DNA of 64,000 nt from Mucor racemosus (taxonomy: Eukaryota; Mucoromycota; Mucoromycetes; Mucorales; Mucoraceae). The notes under the pieces were generated by a model that made no database searches, was not told where the DNA came from, and saw only the letters and a program-made list of their open reading frames with translations. The stretch is from NCBI GenBank assembly GCA_027405735.1, contig JAPEHQ010000003.1:2976001-3040000 (forward strand), given 5' to 3'. The position numbers and the translations under genes were made by a program. Shown here in pieces: positions 34,439-47,544 of this stretch; the stretch's first letter is position 1, and each line of letters opens with the position of its first letter.

Positions 34439-34968
34439 TGTCATATATTTTTAGGTTTGATAAATAATACTTAAAAAAGAGTACAATTAAAAGAGAATGA
34501 GTAATGTGCCAGTTCTTCAACTGTATAATAAAAACAAGATATTGTTTATTAAGATATAAAAGTATGGCCTTTTATATTAATTTGATATTGAGATCCTGAG
34601 ATGTAATTTAAGGCACTATTGGACCATTAGATTTGCTTAATAGTAATCTATGGATTAAAATAAATCAATCATAATTTAACCATGCTTGTAGAGCTTGTGA
34701 GTTGCCTTGTTTCAATGCTGCGCTAAATGCGCTTGGATGTTGATTTGATAGCTACTTGATTGATTAACCACTGGGATGAAATAACATGGTGCTATAATCG
34801 AGGTCCAAGCGTTCTTGCTGATTACTGGATTAAACTTAGTCCCCTAGGAGTTTTTTATATTCGATATCAAGGCTTTGCACTTCAATACATGTCGTAGTCA
34901 ATAGATTGTAAGATGTATTGATACTGTAGAAAGTGATAATGTATGATACTAGTAGGTGGAATACAACA
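34439..34968 (-). mobile_element. Complete LTR in reverse orientation, nested in a forward LTR
   Basis: The reverse complement begins TGTTGTATTCCACC and ends TATATGACA, 530 bp with TG..CA ends, aligning with 2408-2954 throughout. It lies between the two parts of a forward LTR. About 150 bp of the host LTR are missing at the junction and no target duplication is visible, so it arose by insertion plus deletion or by rearrangement. Confidence 0.8.
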
Positions 34969-35225
34969 AACTGACAAGCTCTGCAAGAACGGTTGAATTA
35001 TGATTAATCCATTTCCATCCATAGACTACTATCAAACATATTTAATGGTTCAATAGTGCCTTAAATTACATCTCAGGATCTCAATGTCAAATTAATATAA
35101 AAGGCCATACTTTTATATCTTAATAAACAATATCTTGTTTTTATTATACAATTGAAGAACTGGCACATTACTCATTCTCTTTTAATTGTATTCTTTTTTA
35201 AGTATAATTTATCAAACATAAAAAT
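34969..35225 (+). mobile_element. 3' part of forward LTR
   Basis: Resumes the forward LTR at CACAAGCTGTGC-like sequence and runs to TATCAAACATAAAAATATA, matching 2688-2945. Together with 34439-34700 it forms an inverted repeat with arms of about 250 bp. Confidence 0.8.
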
Positions 35226-35469
35226 ATAGGAGATAACAGGTAGTTTTATTGGACAGAAATCTCATGTTTTGCTGATGGTTTTCTCAATTCACAGTCATTT
35301 GTGAAAGTAAAAATATAAATTTTTATGCATGATATATTTAAATCTATCATCGTGTATAATTGAAGATTAATTAGATCAATATTCACAAGGATGGGATTTT
35401 TTTTCTTTGTTTTCTGCTGTTGTAAATAATAGTTTATTATTTTGTAAAGCTTAAAACTCATTATCCAGG

Positions 35470-36640
35470 GCTTAATTTCTGCATTCACAAGATAGGTCTA
35501 ATTGATTGCTACTCTGCATTTTTTGTTTTAGCCAAAAATATTGATTTTTCATCGAGACAATCAAAATAATAGTCGATATCACAGCTTACAGCTTATGATA
35601 GCTGGGTTTCAAAATTTATTTTAAAAAAATGGACGAAAAATGATGAAAAAAAACAAAATTGTTTAATTGATCATGAACTGCAAAGTAAGTCAACCTAGTA
35701 TACTAAATAGCTTTTGTACAGTTTTGGATTCTGCATCCATCTAAATAAAATTGAGACAAACATTTCACATTAAAGTTTGCGTAAAATGCAGTTGAAATTT
35801 TGGAGGTTTTTGAAGATACACATCACTTTTTATAAAAGTGTTTAAAATATAGCTAATTGCGATGATGCGAAAAAATATTATCTATCGATCAAGCTATTGT
35901 ACAATCTTCTAGCTGCATTTTCCGTAGAGAAAACAAGATTTTTGTCCAAATTTTTTCAGATTCAGAATTTAGGATGAGGGTATACAAAGGGAAAATGGAA
36001 GCCAGAAATGAAGGTATCTTTTTGTACACATTTTTAAGGATATCTCCACGAAAAATTAATATTTTAAAAAAAACTAAATTGGATCCAAGGGAGCTCAACG
36101 AGCTTAATGACATGAATGCAAAAAAAATGTTGCTCAATTTAGCCAATATTTTGAAACCTATTATAGAAATGCCAAAAAAATAAAAAAAAAATAAAAGTGC
36201 TCAGAATTTTTTTATATTAAAATATGTTATAGAGCACTTCAAAACAAGTAAGTTTTATTATTAGAAAGTGTTAGTATAGCTTAATGTTTTCTGAAGATAT
36301 GAAGCCTCAAGCTTTCAATCCATTAGCACTTAGCAGTGAAATACGCGTAAAAAATCTGAAACCTTAGCCCTGAAAAATTAATACCAACTGTAAAAAGTAG
36401 GATATTTCCGGATACTTGTTTTTGGATTACAGGTGAGCATCTCAGGTACATTGGCATATATTTTTTTCTTGGTGTTATTTAGTAAAAACAAAAAGTAGAG
36501 CAGGGATGAAAAATGAGACCCAGTTTTCAAGGAAAAAGCAGTGAATTTTACGCGTTTTTGAGTCTTTCGTGCGATATAAAATAAATTTAGGAATAGGTAG
36601 CATAACGCAACCAATTCATATCTATTTGACATTGTCTAAA
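35470..36640 (+). repeat. Interspersed repeat family R, copy B
   Basis: Full-length-looking copy shared with C (48437-49565), A (reverse) and D (right edge). It begins near taatttctgcattcacaagatagg, shared with copy D, and similarity to C fades near 36640. The open frame at 35974-36183 (69 codons from the ATG, open upstream for about 45 further codons) matches that of copy A; the same region is also open on the opposite strand, so the coding strand is uncertain. A second conserved stretch on the minus strand (36378-36632, ending KTSIRKYPTFYSWY) is matched in copy C. Confidence 0.85.
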
Positions 36641-37348
36641 TTACATACCGTTACAACGGGAGTTTATTTGAATTCATTCGTGCTTGGGTCTATATTTATG
36701 GAGAACAAATTCTACACTGGTTCCAATGAAAATTCGCAGCAAAAAGCAAAAGACCAGCTGATGTCTTTACTCAACCCAACTCATAATAGCTCACGGAAGC
36801 TGATATATGGCTAAATTCAACTTTCCTGAAACAGCGGTCGAGGAAAGCAACAACACTATTAAAATGTATTAGGTTTTGCGTTTATAGTGTATTTTCAAAC
36901 GGATGTCAATATATTGTACATCTATGGGTATAAATACATTACTTTTACTTCATACATTGGTCTGTATTGTTGTTGTATGCAATTAACGAAATCTTGTATT
37001 TATGAGATTATACATGGCCATGCAGTTCAGTAATTATACTTTGTGATTAGTACAAATGGGGTTGCAATTAATCCTAATGATCTCCTTAATTCCTACTTTA
37101 GACAAGCTCGTATATACATGTATAAAGTACGATTCATCATTTACATGTGTTGCATCGATTTTCAACTGAACAACCAAGTATAAAATTATTCAAAATTAAC
37201 AATCATAATTTTATATTTTTCACAATACGATATCAAAAGATAGAAAATTAGATAGAAACAATGCACATATAAGGCATAAACGTATTTATTTATATATAAA
37301 GAGGGGTATTTGTCAACCCTCCTACTTGTCGTTAACGACTTTCAACTA
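36641..37348. other. Intergenic between repeat R copy B and the SxIP gene
   Basis: No gene recognised; the last 100 bp hold the 3' end of the minus-strand gene. Confidence 0.5.
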
Positions 37349-38882
37349 TCATGACGACTTTTTATAAGTGCCAATACGACTAGCACTTCTAACGTTAGAA
37401 GTGGTACTTCCTGGTGGACGTAGCCCACTAGGTCTAGATGTTGGTGTCATTCCTCGTTTTTCTTCTTGACGAGTAGGTGTAACTGATCTTGGTTCTTTTG
37501 GAGCAAATATGCTATTTCTGGGGCCACCTGGAGTCGGGCTTCTCATGCCTATTCGAGATGGTGTTGCAGATGGTCTTTGCTGCAGTGGCGAACCAGGGCG
37601 ATGTAAAGACTCTCGAACAGTGGGTATGTGGCTAGATCGTTGGGGTAATCTCTTTTGAGTTGGTGTTGTTGGAATACGTAAACCTGATGAAGATGATGAA
37701 ATGGTTCTTTGTGGGGATGGTGGGGATGTATACGATGCGGGTGCGGGAATGTGTGATGCACGTTTTGCTAACTGAGTGCGCTGTGTCGATCCTTTCTTGT
37801 TGGAAGGAGAAAGTATATGCGAAGCATTACTTTTCGCGACGTTGCTATCTCTTAATGTATATGAGCGACTTGGAGTGGGAATACCACCGTTCGTATTATT
37901 GTTGTTCGACGATGAATTTGTGCGAGGGTGTGGAATACCAGAAGTTGTATTTGATGAAGCAGTTGAATAATTACTTTGACGACTTAGAGATCGAGAAGAT
38001 GTTGAAGATGACTCGGATGGATAAGTCATTGGTGTTAAACCATATTTTGCATACTGAGTAATCGTTGATTGTGAAGTTAAACTGTTTTCACTACTTATAC
38101 TATCAGATCTTCTATATCTTAATGCAATATCTGAGGAGGGTGTAGCTTTTTTTTTATCGTATTAAAATCAAGATATCAACAGCAATCAAGTAATTCTTAC
38201 CTGGCAAGGAGGTTTTTATGCTATTTGCAGTTGTATCTGATGGACTCCAATCCAATTCAAAGTTATCAGCAATAGACTATTAGAAAACATATCAATAACA
38301 CATCAAATTGCATATTTTGTATTTTGATTTACTGTAGAAAAATCATCAAAGCTATTATTTAAGCTACCAACAGTATCATTCTATAGAATACAATAAATCA
38401 ATATTCGTTCTTGAAAACAAATCAAAAATTTTCATACCTTTTCCAATTTCCAAAAATCATCATTTGAATCATCTAAATCTAGGTCAGCAAGATCAGGTAA
38501 ATCTGTTTCATCGTCCATATCAACTGTAAAATTAGCATTGATAAGTTCATCCAAATTCACACTATCTTCAGAAGCAATTGAGCCAGGTCTTCCAGATCTA
38601 TTATTTCGGATATGTTCAATCGGTATACTACAAGGAAGAGTTAAATTTATTGATTTCGGCCATTTGGTTGCTAGGTTACCTGTTGTTATCTGCATCAACA
38701 ATGGTAGTAATGTCTTTTGGTTCCCGGTAAGTTTCAACATTCATTAGCCAGCCCTGTACATTATCTGGCTGATTTGTCGATTCTTGTTCAACAGGTACCT
38801 TGGGTTGTTGTTTATTACCATCTCCTCCTCCTCCTCCTCCTTTGAAACTGCTAAAAAGGCGTAGACTTGGTGACTGTGTCAT
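37349..38882 (-). CDS. Ser-rich basic protein with several SxIP motifs, possible microtubule plus-end protein
   Basis: Five exons (38680-38882, 38438-38627, 38333-38380, 38201-38276, 37349-38145) encode 437 residues, all junctions in frame. The N-terminal half is acidic (DMDDETDLPDLADLDLDD) with a poly-Gly patch at 15-20. The C-terminal half is basic and Ser/Pro-rich and holds SGIP at 241-244, SHIP at 303-306 and 344-347, with the related GGIP at 259-262 and LRIP at 328-331, each next to Pro or basic residues. SxIP in such surroundings is the known docking motif for EB1-type proteins at growing microtubule ends. No globular domain is recognised, so function is inferred from motifs only. It is divergent with ELP3, 874 bp apart. 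Confidence 0.7.
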
Positions 38883-39756
38883 AAGGCAACTTTAGGGTAT
38901 ATTTGAGTTTGTTTCTGTTTCTTTTCTTCAAAAAAGGGAAATATGAGTATGTACGTGCTCTATCTTCCTTGTAGAAATATAGTTAGGGTCTTTGAATAAG
39001 AATAAAATAATGAAAAAGGGGGGGAAGCATCCAACTATAAAAAGGATTGTGTAGGCATTTCTGTTGTGTCCCGCTACAAATCACGTACGTCATCAAGAGA
39101 TTCTTGTAACATTTACTAAGCTTCTGAATGCTACGATACCATAATTCATTATTCTCATGCATGGAAAGTCTTGATTCAACAATAAATACCTTCAAATGAT
39201 CAGGAAATCAAGTATTTTTTCACAAAAAGAAGTGGTTTCATCTTGAACATTTGGCTTTTTTGCATCATTCGTAAGGTTGATTTTTTGGATTTAATTTACC
39301 TTTTCAAGATGATTGCAATGCAATTTTGTAAGAGCAGATTCATTGAAAGCAAATCTATGATAGATTTCATGTCAAGAATCTTGTTAAATCCAAAAATGAT
39401 GTTAAAATGCCATCGATTCAGGAGAAAACGTGGAAGATGTTTGGCTAATTAATTAAGCAACATTTCAAATGACATTTCCTTTGGTAAATGCAATTCCACA
39501 TTGAATTAAACTTATTTCCGTTTATTATCCCTCTAAATAACCACTAATTATGACATACATTTGCTCCAGATTCATTCTGCCTTGGTAAATAGTGTTGAAT
39601 TTGGCCGTAAATCAACCAAATGATTGGTTGACCCACCCTCAGTAACTGCATCTTGGCTTGTTAAAGAGCAGCCAGTAGTCACGAATCATAAAAAAAATCT
39701 TCATGATGGAACTGCAACAAGCTCTTCTCCACTTACAATAATAACAACTTGATACA
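38883..39756. other. Divergent promoter region between the SxIP gene and ELP3
   Basis: No TATA box is evident near either start. Short open frames (38983-39195 minus, 39243-39452 plus) show no recognisable protein. Confidence 0.5.
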
Positions 39757-41739
39757 ATGTCTGGCAAAGGCAAGAAAGGTAAGCATTTCTCGAAAAAAAT
39801 ACATCAAAATGCCTGAAATTGACATTTATATTCATGATCTATAGGAGGACCCTCTCAGGTATGTTTGATAAATGCATTAGAAATGAATTGAAATTTACAT
39901 GTAGCATATCTGACTAATACAACATCATTATATGAAAGGCTGAACTTTTGGTTCGCACCTGTTCTGAAATTGTAACTGAACTTGTTGCTGCCGTAGAAGC
40001 AGGAAAAGACATCAATTTGAATGGATTAAAAAACAGAGCAGCTCGTAGAAATAAATTACAACATCAACCTAAGCTTGTCGAAATCATTGCTGCAATCCCT
40101 GAACAACATAAAGCAGCTTTACTTCCTAAATTAAAGGCAAAACCAATTCGTACCGCCTCAGGTGTAAGTTGATTAGTTTATTTTTCTAGGCAGATCAAAT
40201 TAATTTATTCGCATGCATGATAATAATATAGATTGCTGTCGTGGCCGTCATGTGTAAACCTCATAGATGTCCTCATATTGCAATGACAGGAAACATTTGT
40301 GTGTAAGTCGAAAATCTTTAGTATTCGGATCAAGATATTGAAAACTCACGATTGAAATATTAGTTATTGCCCTGGTGGACCTGATTCAGATTTCGAATAT
40401 TCAACCCAATCATACACAGGTTATGAGCCCACATCAATGCGTGCTATTCGTGCTCGTTACGATCCTTATGAACAATCCCGTGGACGTGTAGATCAACTTC
40501 GCAGTTTAGGTCATAGTGTAGATAAAGTTGAATACATTATTATGGGTGGTACATTTATGTCTTTAGCCGAGGAATACAGAAATTGGTTTATTCAAAATTT
40601 GCATGATGCTTTGTCAGGTCATTCCAGTAATGATCTTGATGAAGCTGTACGTTATTCTCAACAGAGTCAAACTAAATGTATTGGTATTACTATCGAAACT
40701 CGTCCGGATTATTGTTTGAAGCCTCATTTAAGTCAAATGTTGCGTTATGGTTGTACTCGTTTAGAAGTTGGTGTCCAAAGTGTGTATGAAGATGTGGCTA
40801 GAGATACTAATCGTGGTCATACTGTGAAGGCTGTTACTGAATGTTTCCAAATGGCAAAGGATGCTGGTTTTAAGGTTGTGTCACATATGATGCCTGATTT
40901 ACCTAATGTTGGTATGGAAAGAGATATAGAGCAATTCAAGGAATATTTTGAGAATCCTGCTTTTAGATCTGATGGTCTCAAAATCTACCCTACTTTGGTT
41001 ATTCGTGGTACTGGTCTTTATGAATTATGGCGCACTAAACGTTATCAAAATTATACACCCAATGCATTAGTCGATCTTGTTGCTCGTATTTTAGCCATTG
41101 TACCTCCCTGGACTCGTATCTATCGTGTACAACGTGATATCCCTATGCCTCTTGTCTCATCTGGTGTTGAGCATGGTAATTTGCGTGAATTGGCACTCAA
41201 TCGTATGAAAGATTTAGGTACTGAATGTCGTGATGTGCGTACTCGTGAGGTGGGTATTACTGAAATTCATCAAAAGATTAAGCCTGATCAAGTTGAATTG
41301 ATCCGTCGTGATTATGTGGCGAATGGTGGTTGGGAAACATTCTTATCTTATGAAGATCCTCAACAAGATATTTTGGTTGGTTTGCTTCGTTTGAGAAAAT
41401 GTTCTGCTCAAACTTTCCGTCCTGAATTAACTCAAGGGCCAACTTCAATTGTGAGAGAATTGCACGTCTATGGTTCTGTGGTACCTATGCATGATCGTGA
41501 TCCCACAAAATTCCAACATCAAGGTTTTGGTACTTTACTTATGGAAGAGGCTGCTCGTATTGCCAAGGAAGAACACGGTAGTACCAAATTGAGTGTTATT
41601 TCTGGTGTAGGTGTTAGAGATTATTATGCTAAGCTTGGATATACCTTGGATGGTAAGTTTCCTTTTATAATGAACCTGTACTGTATAACTTATATTTATT
41701 GTTTAATTAGGCCCCTACATGTCCAAGATGCTTGACTAA
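39757..41739 (+). CDS. ELP3: Elongator complex catalytic subunit Elp3
   Basis: Six exons (39757-39778, 39845-39858, 39939-40163, 40232-40302, 40364-41652, 41711-41739) join to 549 residues, the family length. The 14-bp second exon is tiny but keeps frame and yields the family start [20 protein letters not shown]. The radical-SAM cluster is [14 protein letters not shown] (C-x9-C-x2-C). The C-terminal GNAT acetyl-CoA-binding part has [12 protein letters not shown] and ends [11 protein letters not shown] plus PYMSKMLD. Elp3 makes the first step of cm5U modification on the wobble uridine of tRNA and was first described with elongating Pol II. The last exon supplies only ten codons. Confidence 0.97.
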
Positions 41740-42992
41740 ATTTGTTTTATTTTTCTCAAATGTATATATTCTTAATCAATAAAATAAATTTTACCAAGCT
41801 AGATATCGTATTAATTATAATAACAAGTTCTTTTGTTGTTTATTTTCGCATCTTATTTTAACACACGATTTTCAATTGTGCAAAATTACTATTATTTACA
41901 AGTCAAAAAGTATCATTGTCGTGGTGGTGATACTTTCGGAATGCAAACCATTTTTTGATTTTAAAACAAGGTACAATACATTTTTTCGTTAATTAAACTA
42001 AAAACTAAAAATACATAGTCAAAAGCAAGATGCTATTTAATTTACTCCAAAAATCGGTTCTTATTTGACATTTGTTTAAGGATAGAAATAATTCTCGAGG
42101 CATTTACGGTAGCTGCAGCTGTCAAATCGCTGGCTTTAATTTCATGCAAGGTCTTCTTCAATGATGGGAAACGGAAGATTGTCAGATCCGCAAGCCCTTA
42201 GCCATGGCGTGATTACTCTTTCCAGTAATTATAACTTGTTGCGGTATGAGTAAAACAAGTAACTTACATATTAGGGACAAGGTAATCGAATCAATCGTTG
42301 AAATGCATGAAAAAAACAGTGTTTTTATCATGATGTAAATTTTTATTTTAATTAATACTTTTTACTTTTATAAAGCTCAATAGTGCCTTATATATTCCCT
42401 TCAATGGTACGTAAACTTATAGTACATTATGCTAAATAGTTAACTAATTTTGTCATTAAATATAGAAATTGTGATAGATTACATATATTGGGATGATGGA
42501 TCGTACATGCCACATATGTAGGATAGTTCAAATCACTTTGCTCTTACTGTTCAATGAATAAATGTGGCATTCTATAAAAGTATTACTGACCTGATCTTTT
42601 TTGTTTCCCATCTTGAGCAGCATATACGTTGGAATATTACGTAACTTTAGGCAGCTTGTGAAACCTTTTCTATTGTTCTTTACATTTGAGTCATAATGTC
42701 CCGTAACGTTTTTAGGAATGCTTCCGTGCTAACTTGAATTATGAATTATATCCTTTGTTACCTATATTTATATATTTATTTTTATCCGTTATGTATATAC
42801 AATTGTGTCCTTTATTCATGTTTCCTTTTTAATAATATTGGAACATTGAATCATAAAGCGGAACGGATAAAACGGAAAAATTGTATGCCGTCGCCGATAA
42901 TTTCTAGTATGCATTAAATGTATAAAAAGATGAATTCAATTGTTTCTTCGCTACCCTACTTCTCTATTATTAAAAAAAAAAGTACCTTACAA
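41740..42992. other. Intergenic between ELP3 and the cytochrome b5 reductase gene
   Basis: A candidate AATAAA for ELP3 lies at about 41778-41783. The rest is AT-rich with no recognised gene; an A run precedes the next start. Confidence 0.5.
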
Positions 42993-44180
42993 ATGCGTTT
43001 CTTTACATCTACTATAAATGGTGCTATTCGACAAGCCGCTTACAGTCCAGCTTTACGGATGTCGCAGGTATATCGCTAAATGTTATAATACTCAAATGTA
43101 TATTTTCTAATGTCAAATCATAATTCGCAGACTCAAGCATTGCAAAATATACGTCAATATTCAACTGAAGCTCAAGTCAAAAAGAGCGGACTGAGCAATG
43201 GCTTGTTATTAGGGTTATTTGGTGCTGGTATTGTCGGTGGTATTGCTTATAAGAGTCAGGGCAAGACGAATTCTTTAAAAGAAGGAAATTCTGCATCCGC
43301 TTTTGCATCGAAAGGATTTGTCTCTCTAAAGGTAGAGTGAATATGCTATAAATATATTTGGCAATTATTGACGTTTTATCATAGCTACTCGAAGTTCAGC
43401 CTATTTCTCACAATACTAGTCTCTTCCGCTTTGCTCTTCCTGAAGGTCAAGTTTCTGGTCTTCCTGTTGCATCCTGCGTTATTGCAAAACATTCAGCTGG
43501 TAAATTTTTACCTACTCTTCGCCCTTATACGCCTGTTTCTGATGAAAAAGTAAGTATAAATTTCTCGATTAGCTGATGTGAATACGAGTAAATAACATGT
43601 ATAAACAAAGACTGTTGGACATATTGATTTTATCATTAAAAAGTACGAGGATGGATCAATGACGCCTGTTATCCACAATATGAAGCCTGGGGATACTCTT
43701 GATTTTAGAGGGCCAATGGTTAAATACGACTGGGAAAAGAACCAAAAACAAAATGTAGGAATGATCGCTGGTGGTACAGGTATCACACCAATGCTTCAAC
43801 TTATTAGAAGAATATTCCACGAGGAATCTACTGATAAAAATGTCAAGGTTTCTCTCATTTATGCTAATCAAACAGAAGATGATATACTATTAAAGAGTGA
43901 ACTTGATAAGATTGCTAAAGAACACCCAGATCGTTTCAAAGTAGTGTATGCTTTGGATAAAGCACCAACAAATTGGACAGGCGTTACTGGATTTGTTAAT
44001 AAAGAAGTGATTCAAGCGCATTTACCGGGTCCTCAAGATGATAATTCTATTATTTTTGTTTGTGGTCCTTCTCCAATGGTCAAATCGATTGCAGGTGAAA
44101 CTATTTTGATGAGCCAGGGTAAATTTGATGGCATATTGAAAGAATTGGGTTATTCCAAAGGAAATGTATTCAAATTTTAG
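42993..44180 (+). CDS. MCR1: NADH-cytochrome b5 reductase, mitochondrial type
   Basis: Four exons (42993-43067, 43131-43331, 43385-43549, 43611-44180) encode 336 residues. The N-terminus MRFFTSTINGAIRQAAYS is a basic, Ser-rich mitochondrial presequence, and GLLLGLFGAGIVGGIAY (about 46-62) is a membrane anchor, the layout of Mcr1 rather than of the shorter microsomal Cbr1. The FAD-binding RPYTPVS, the NADH-binding GMIAGGTGITPMLQLI and the CGPSPMV motif near the end are all present. Mcr1 passes electrons from NADH to cytochrome b5, in sterol synthesis and in recycling of ascorbate-like radicals. All catalytic motifs are intact. Confidence 0.93.
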
Positions 44181-45144
44181 TAAGATTAAAAATGGAAGCA
44201 TTTACCTATTCGTTTTGTATTTTATAAAATAATAAAAAAAATATATCACTTGAATATACCATGGTTAGGTTTTTGGTTTCTATAACTTGATTTGCCTTTT
44301 TTGACATACGGTGCACCAATTTATACAGCTTATTAATATAGTTCACATATTGCAACATCAACAGTACATCCGATATTTAATACTAAAGGCATTATAATAG
44401 TAACCAAAAATTGAAAAGTACAAAAATCTCACTTATAGATCTGATAATCTATGATCTATTTGCTAATCAGGTATAAGAGAAATGCGCGCAAGATTATCCA
44501 CAATGTAGCCATACAATTGGCTTATTCTAGTTTTCAAATGCATAAATCTCATTCTGAAGTCGATCAAATACTCATCAACAGATCAAAACAGAGTTTATCT
44601 AACTAATATGTTTTTAACATAAAACTAAATATAATTCGATTCTGTGAGCATTCCGAAATTTGATGATAACATTTTGCATAGCGATACCAACAAAAGATTG
44701 CCTTAGTCTTTGTGAACATATAGCGGGAAAACTATGGTCCGACAAAGAACTACAAGTTAAAATGAGGAATGCTCAAAATGCATGAACTTTATGGGCATAA
44801 TTCGCCATAGTTTCTACATATGACGAAGGCCATAATAGTAGATAAATTTCAATCAAATCAACTGATATCAAAGCAAATTCACTAATATCAAAGCAAAATT
44901 ATGAACAGGAAACTTTCTTGCCGAGCCTTCGGACAAAATCAAGTATGGGTTAAGTCAAAAGTAGAAGATTAACAGCAGAATGATTAGGCATTTATTCCCA
45001 TATTGGTTCATCATCTACTTCCAAACCTTGATTTCTACTATTTCACAGACCATAACTCCGAATTTGTTGTTATTTAGCGCACTTTTGACTGCATGGATGA
45101 TTCTTCTATTTTTCTTCTTGATATCTTATCAAACATAAATTATA
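44181..45144. other. Intergenic, no gene recognised
   Basis: Holds the poly(A) region of the reductase gene (aataaaaaaaat near 44229) and AT-rich spacer. Nothing else supported. Confidence 0.5.
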
Positions 45145-47544
45145 ATGGCAGGAGCTATTTCATTACCGTCTGACGAAGGTAATGGCAGTGGTATTAAGCA
45201 AAGTTGGAGTCAAGCTCGCGAGTGGTTTGATAAAAAGTGGAATGGAGATAACAGTGAAAATGCACCTTTGTTAAATCGAGAACGAGGCACTGTTGAACCT
45301 CCCAGAAAGACTACTTTTCGCATAGTAACTACTATTGTGGCTCTAGTTGTTGCTCTTATATTATTGGGAGTTACTATTGGATTGTGGTTTAATAATCATC
45401 ATGCAAAGAAGCCAAGTAAGAAATCGATTTACAATACCTGTAATTTATATAAATGTATTCATGTGGTATCTTTTTTGTAGTCGTTTCACCTCCAGGATTA
45501 ACAGATCCTGAAAAGATTATCCTTGATTTACCTTCAAATCAAAGCGTTCGTGATTACCTAAAAATATATACCAGTGAAGCCCATTTAGCAGGCACTCCTA
45601 ATGATAAAAAGCAAGCTGAATGGACTCGCGATCAATTCGAAAGCTTTGGGTTAGAAACCAAGATTGATACTTATTGGCCTCTTTTGAATTACCCTATTTC
45701 TCATCGTTTAGCTCTTGTATCGGGACCTGAGAATTTAAGATTTGAGGCAAGTTGACCGAAGATCCTGTTGACGAGGATGAAACTAGCAAGGATCCTAATG
45801 TTGTTCCCACATTTCATGGCTATTCCAAAAATGGTACTGTGCAAGGTCGTATTGTCTATGCAAATTATGGTCGTTTGGAAGATTTCCAATTTTTGAAAGA
45901 TCAGGGTGTTAACTTAAACGGCACTATTGCTCTTATGCGTTATGGCGGTAACTTCCGTGGTCTCAAAGTTAGAGCTGCTGAAACTTTTGGTTGTGTAGGT
46001 GCATTAATCTACTCTGATCCCATCGATGATGGGCCATTAAACAAGGATAATTCTTCAAATCCTGCTGAATCTTATCCTAATGGCCCTTGGAGATCCAAGA
46101 GCTCTGCTCAAAGAGGATCCGTTCAATTCTTTTCAGTTATTGCTGGAGATCCCTTAACTCCTGGTTATGCTGCTACTGAAAATGCTACTCGTATGAAATA
46201 CGAAGATTGCCCCGGTGTACCCAAGATTCCTTCATTACCCTTATCTTGGGAAGATGCTTTACCTATCCTCAAAGCTACCCAGGGATTAGGTGTTCGTAGT
46301 AAGAAAACTGGGCAGGCGGCCTTGATGAAGTTGATTACTTCAGTGGTCCTACTGAAGGTGAAGCTATTTTGGTTAACCATATCGAAAATAAGATTACTCC
46401 AATCTGGAATGTTATTTCTCGTATTGAAGGTACTGAAGAACCTGATAAGGCTATTATTTTAGGTAATCATCGTGATGCCTGGGTTTATGGTGCTGTTGAT
46501 CCATCTTCTGGATCTGCTTCTCTTTTGGAACTTGCTCGTGTGTTTGGAGAACTTTTGAAGACTGACTGGCGTCCTAGACGTACCATTGTTTTAGCATCTT
46601 GGGATGCCGAAGAATATGGTCTTGTTGGCTCCACTGAATGGGTCGAAGATAACAAAGAATGGCTCGATAAAGAGGCTGCCGTTTACATCAATGTTGATGT
46701 TGCTGTTTCTGGTTCTCATTTTGATGTTCAAGCATCTCCTTCTTTAAATCGAATTCTCTACAACGTAGTTTCTGATATCCACGATCCTCGTACTGGTAAA
46801 TCCGTACTTGAGGCCTGGAGATCCGATCAAAAGCTTGACGAGAATGAAAATCCTCAGATTGGACAATTAGGATCTGGTTCCGATTTTGTTCCTTTTTTAG
46901 ATCATGTAGGAATTGCTAGCATCAATATGGGCTTTGGAGGAGACTATGGAGTCTACCACAGCAATTACGATAGTTTCCACTGGATGGAGAAATTTGGAGA
47001 TCCAGGATTCTTGTATCATCAAACTCTTGTTAAGCTTTGGGGTTTACTTGCTTTGCGTCTCTCAGATTCTGTCATATTACCTCTTTATCCTTCTGACTAC
47101 AGTACTGAAATTGTCAAATATGCTGCAGAGATAGCTGATTTGGGTGCTCCTCATATTACCTTCCCTGAATTAGAAAACGCTATTAGGAAGCTCCAAAGAA
47201 CCACTCGTCATTTTGAGAAGCAAATACAAAGTCTTGAAAGAAGTCTTGCCAAATATGATTCTTTGGATAATATCCCCAGTGCTTTGAATAAACAATTAGC
47301 TACTGCTAACAATCGCCTTGCATTCTTTGAACGTGGGTTTATTGATCCTGAGGGCGTCAAGGGCCGAAATTGGTTCAAGCATGTTATTTTTGCTCCTGGT
47401 CTCTGGACAGGCTATGCGTCTCAAATCTTTCCTGCTATTGCTGATGGAATCGAGGGAAATGATCTTAAGCAAGCTCGCTATGCAGAAGAAAGGGCTTCTT
47501 GGGCTATCGGTCAAGCCATTAAATGTTTAAACGAAAAATATTAG
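45145..47544 (+). CDS. M28B metallopeptidase (glutamate carboxypeptidase II / transferrin-receptor-like), two frameshifts
   Basis: Exons 45145-45415 and 45481-47544. A cytosolic tail is followed by one membrane helix (about 58-82), making a type II membrane protein as in the GCPII/Vps70/Tre1 family. The ectodomain shows a protease-associated part (NGTIALMRYGGNFRGLKVRA), the zinc-peptidase core with His in GNHRDAWVYG, Asp in AVDPSSGS, the Glu pair in SWDAEEYGLVGS, Asp in YINVDVAVSG and His in GVYHSNYDSFHW, then the dimerisation domain. The reading frame breaks twice: near 45749-45751 and near 46301-46309. Each break is repaired by one extra A in an A run, and sequence on both sides matches the family, so the gene is either freshly inactivated or carries base-call errors. 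About 778 residues if the breaks are errors. Confidence 0.85.

Noticed and set aside
45747..45790. GC-AG intron as explanation of the first frameshift in the M28B gene
   Set aside because: The sequence that would be removed encodes a stretch (KLTEDPVDEDETSK) consistent with the family, so a one-base loss is simpler.
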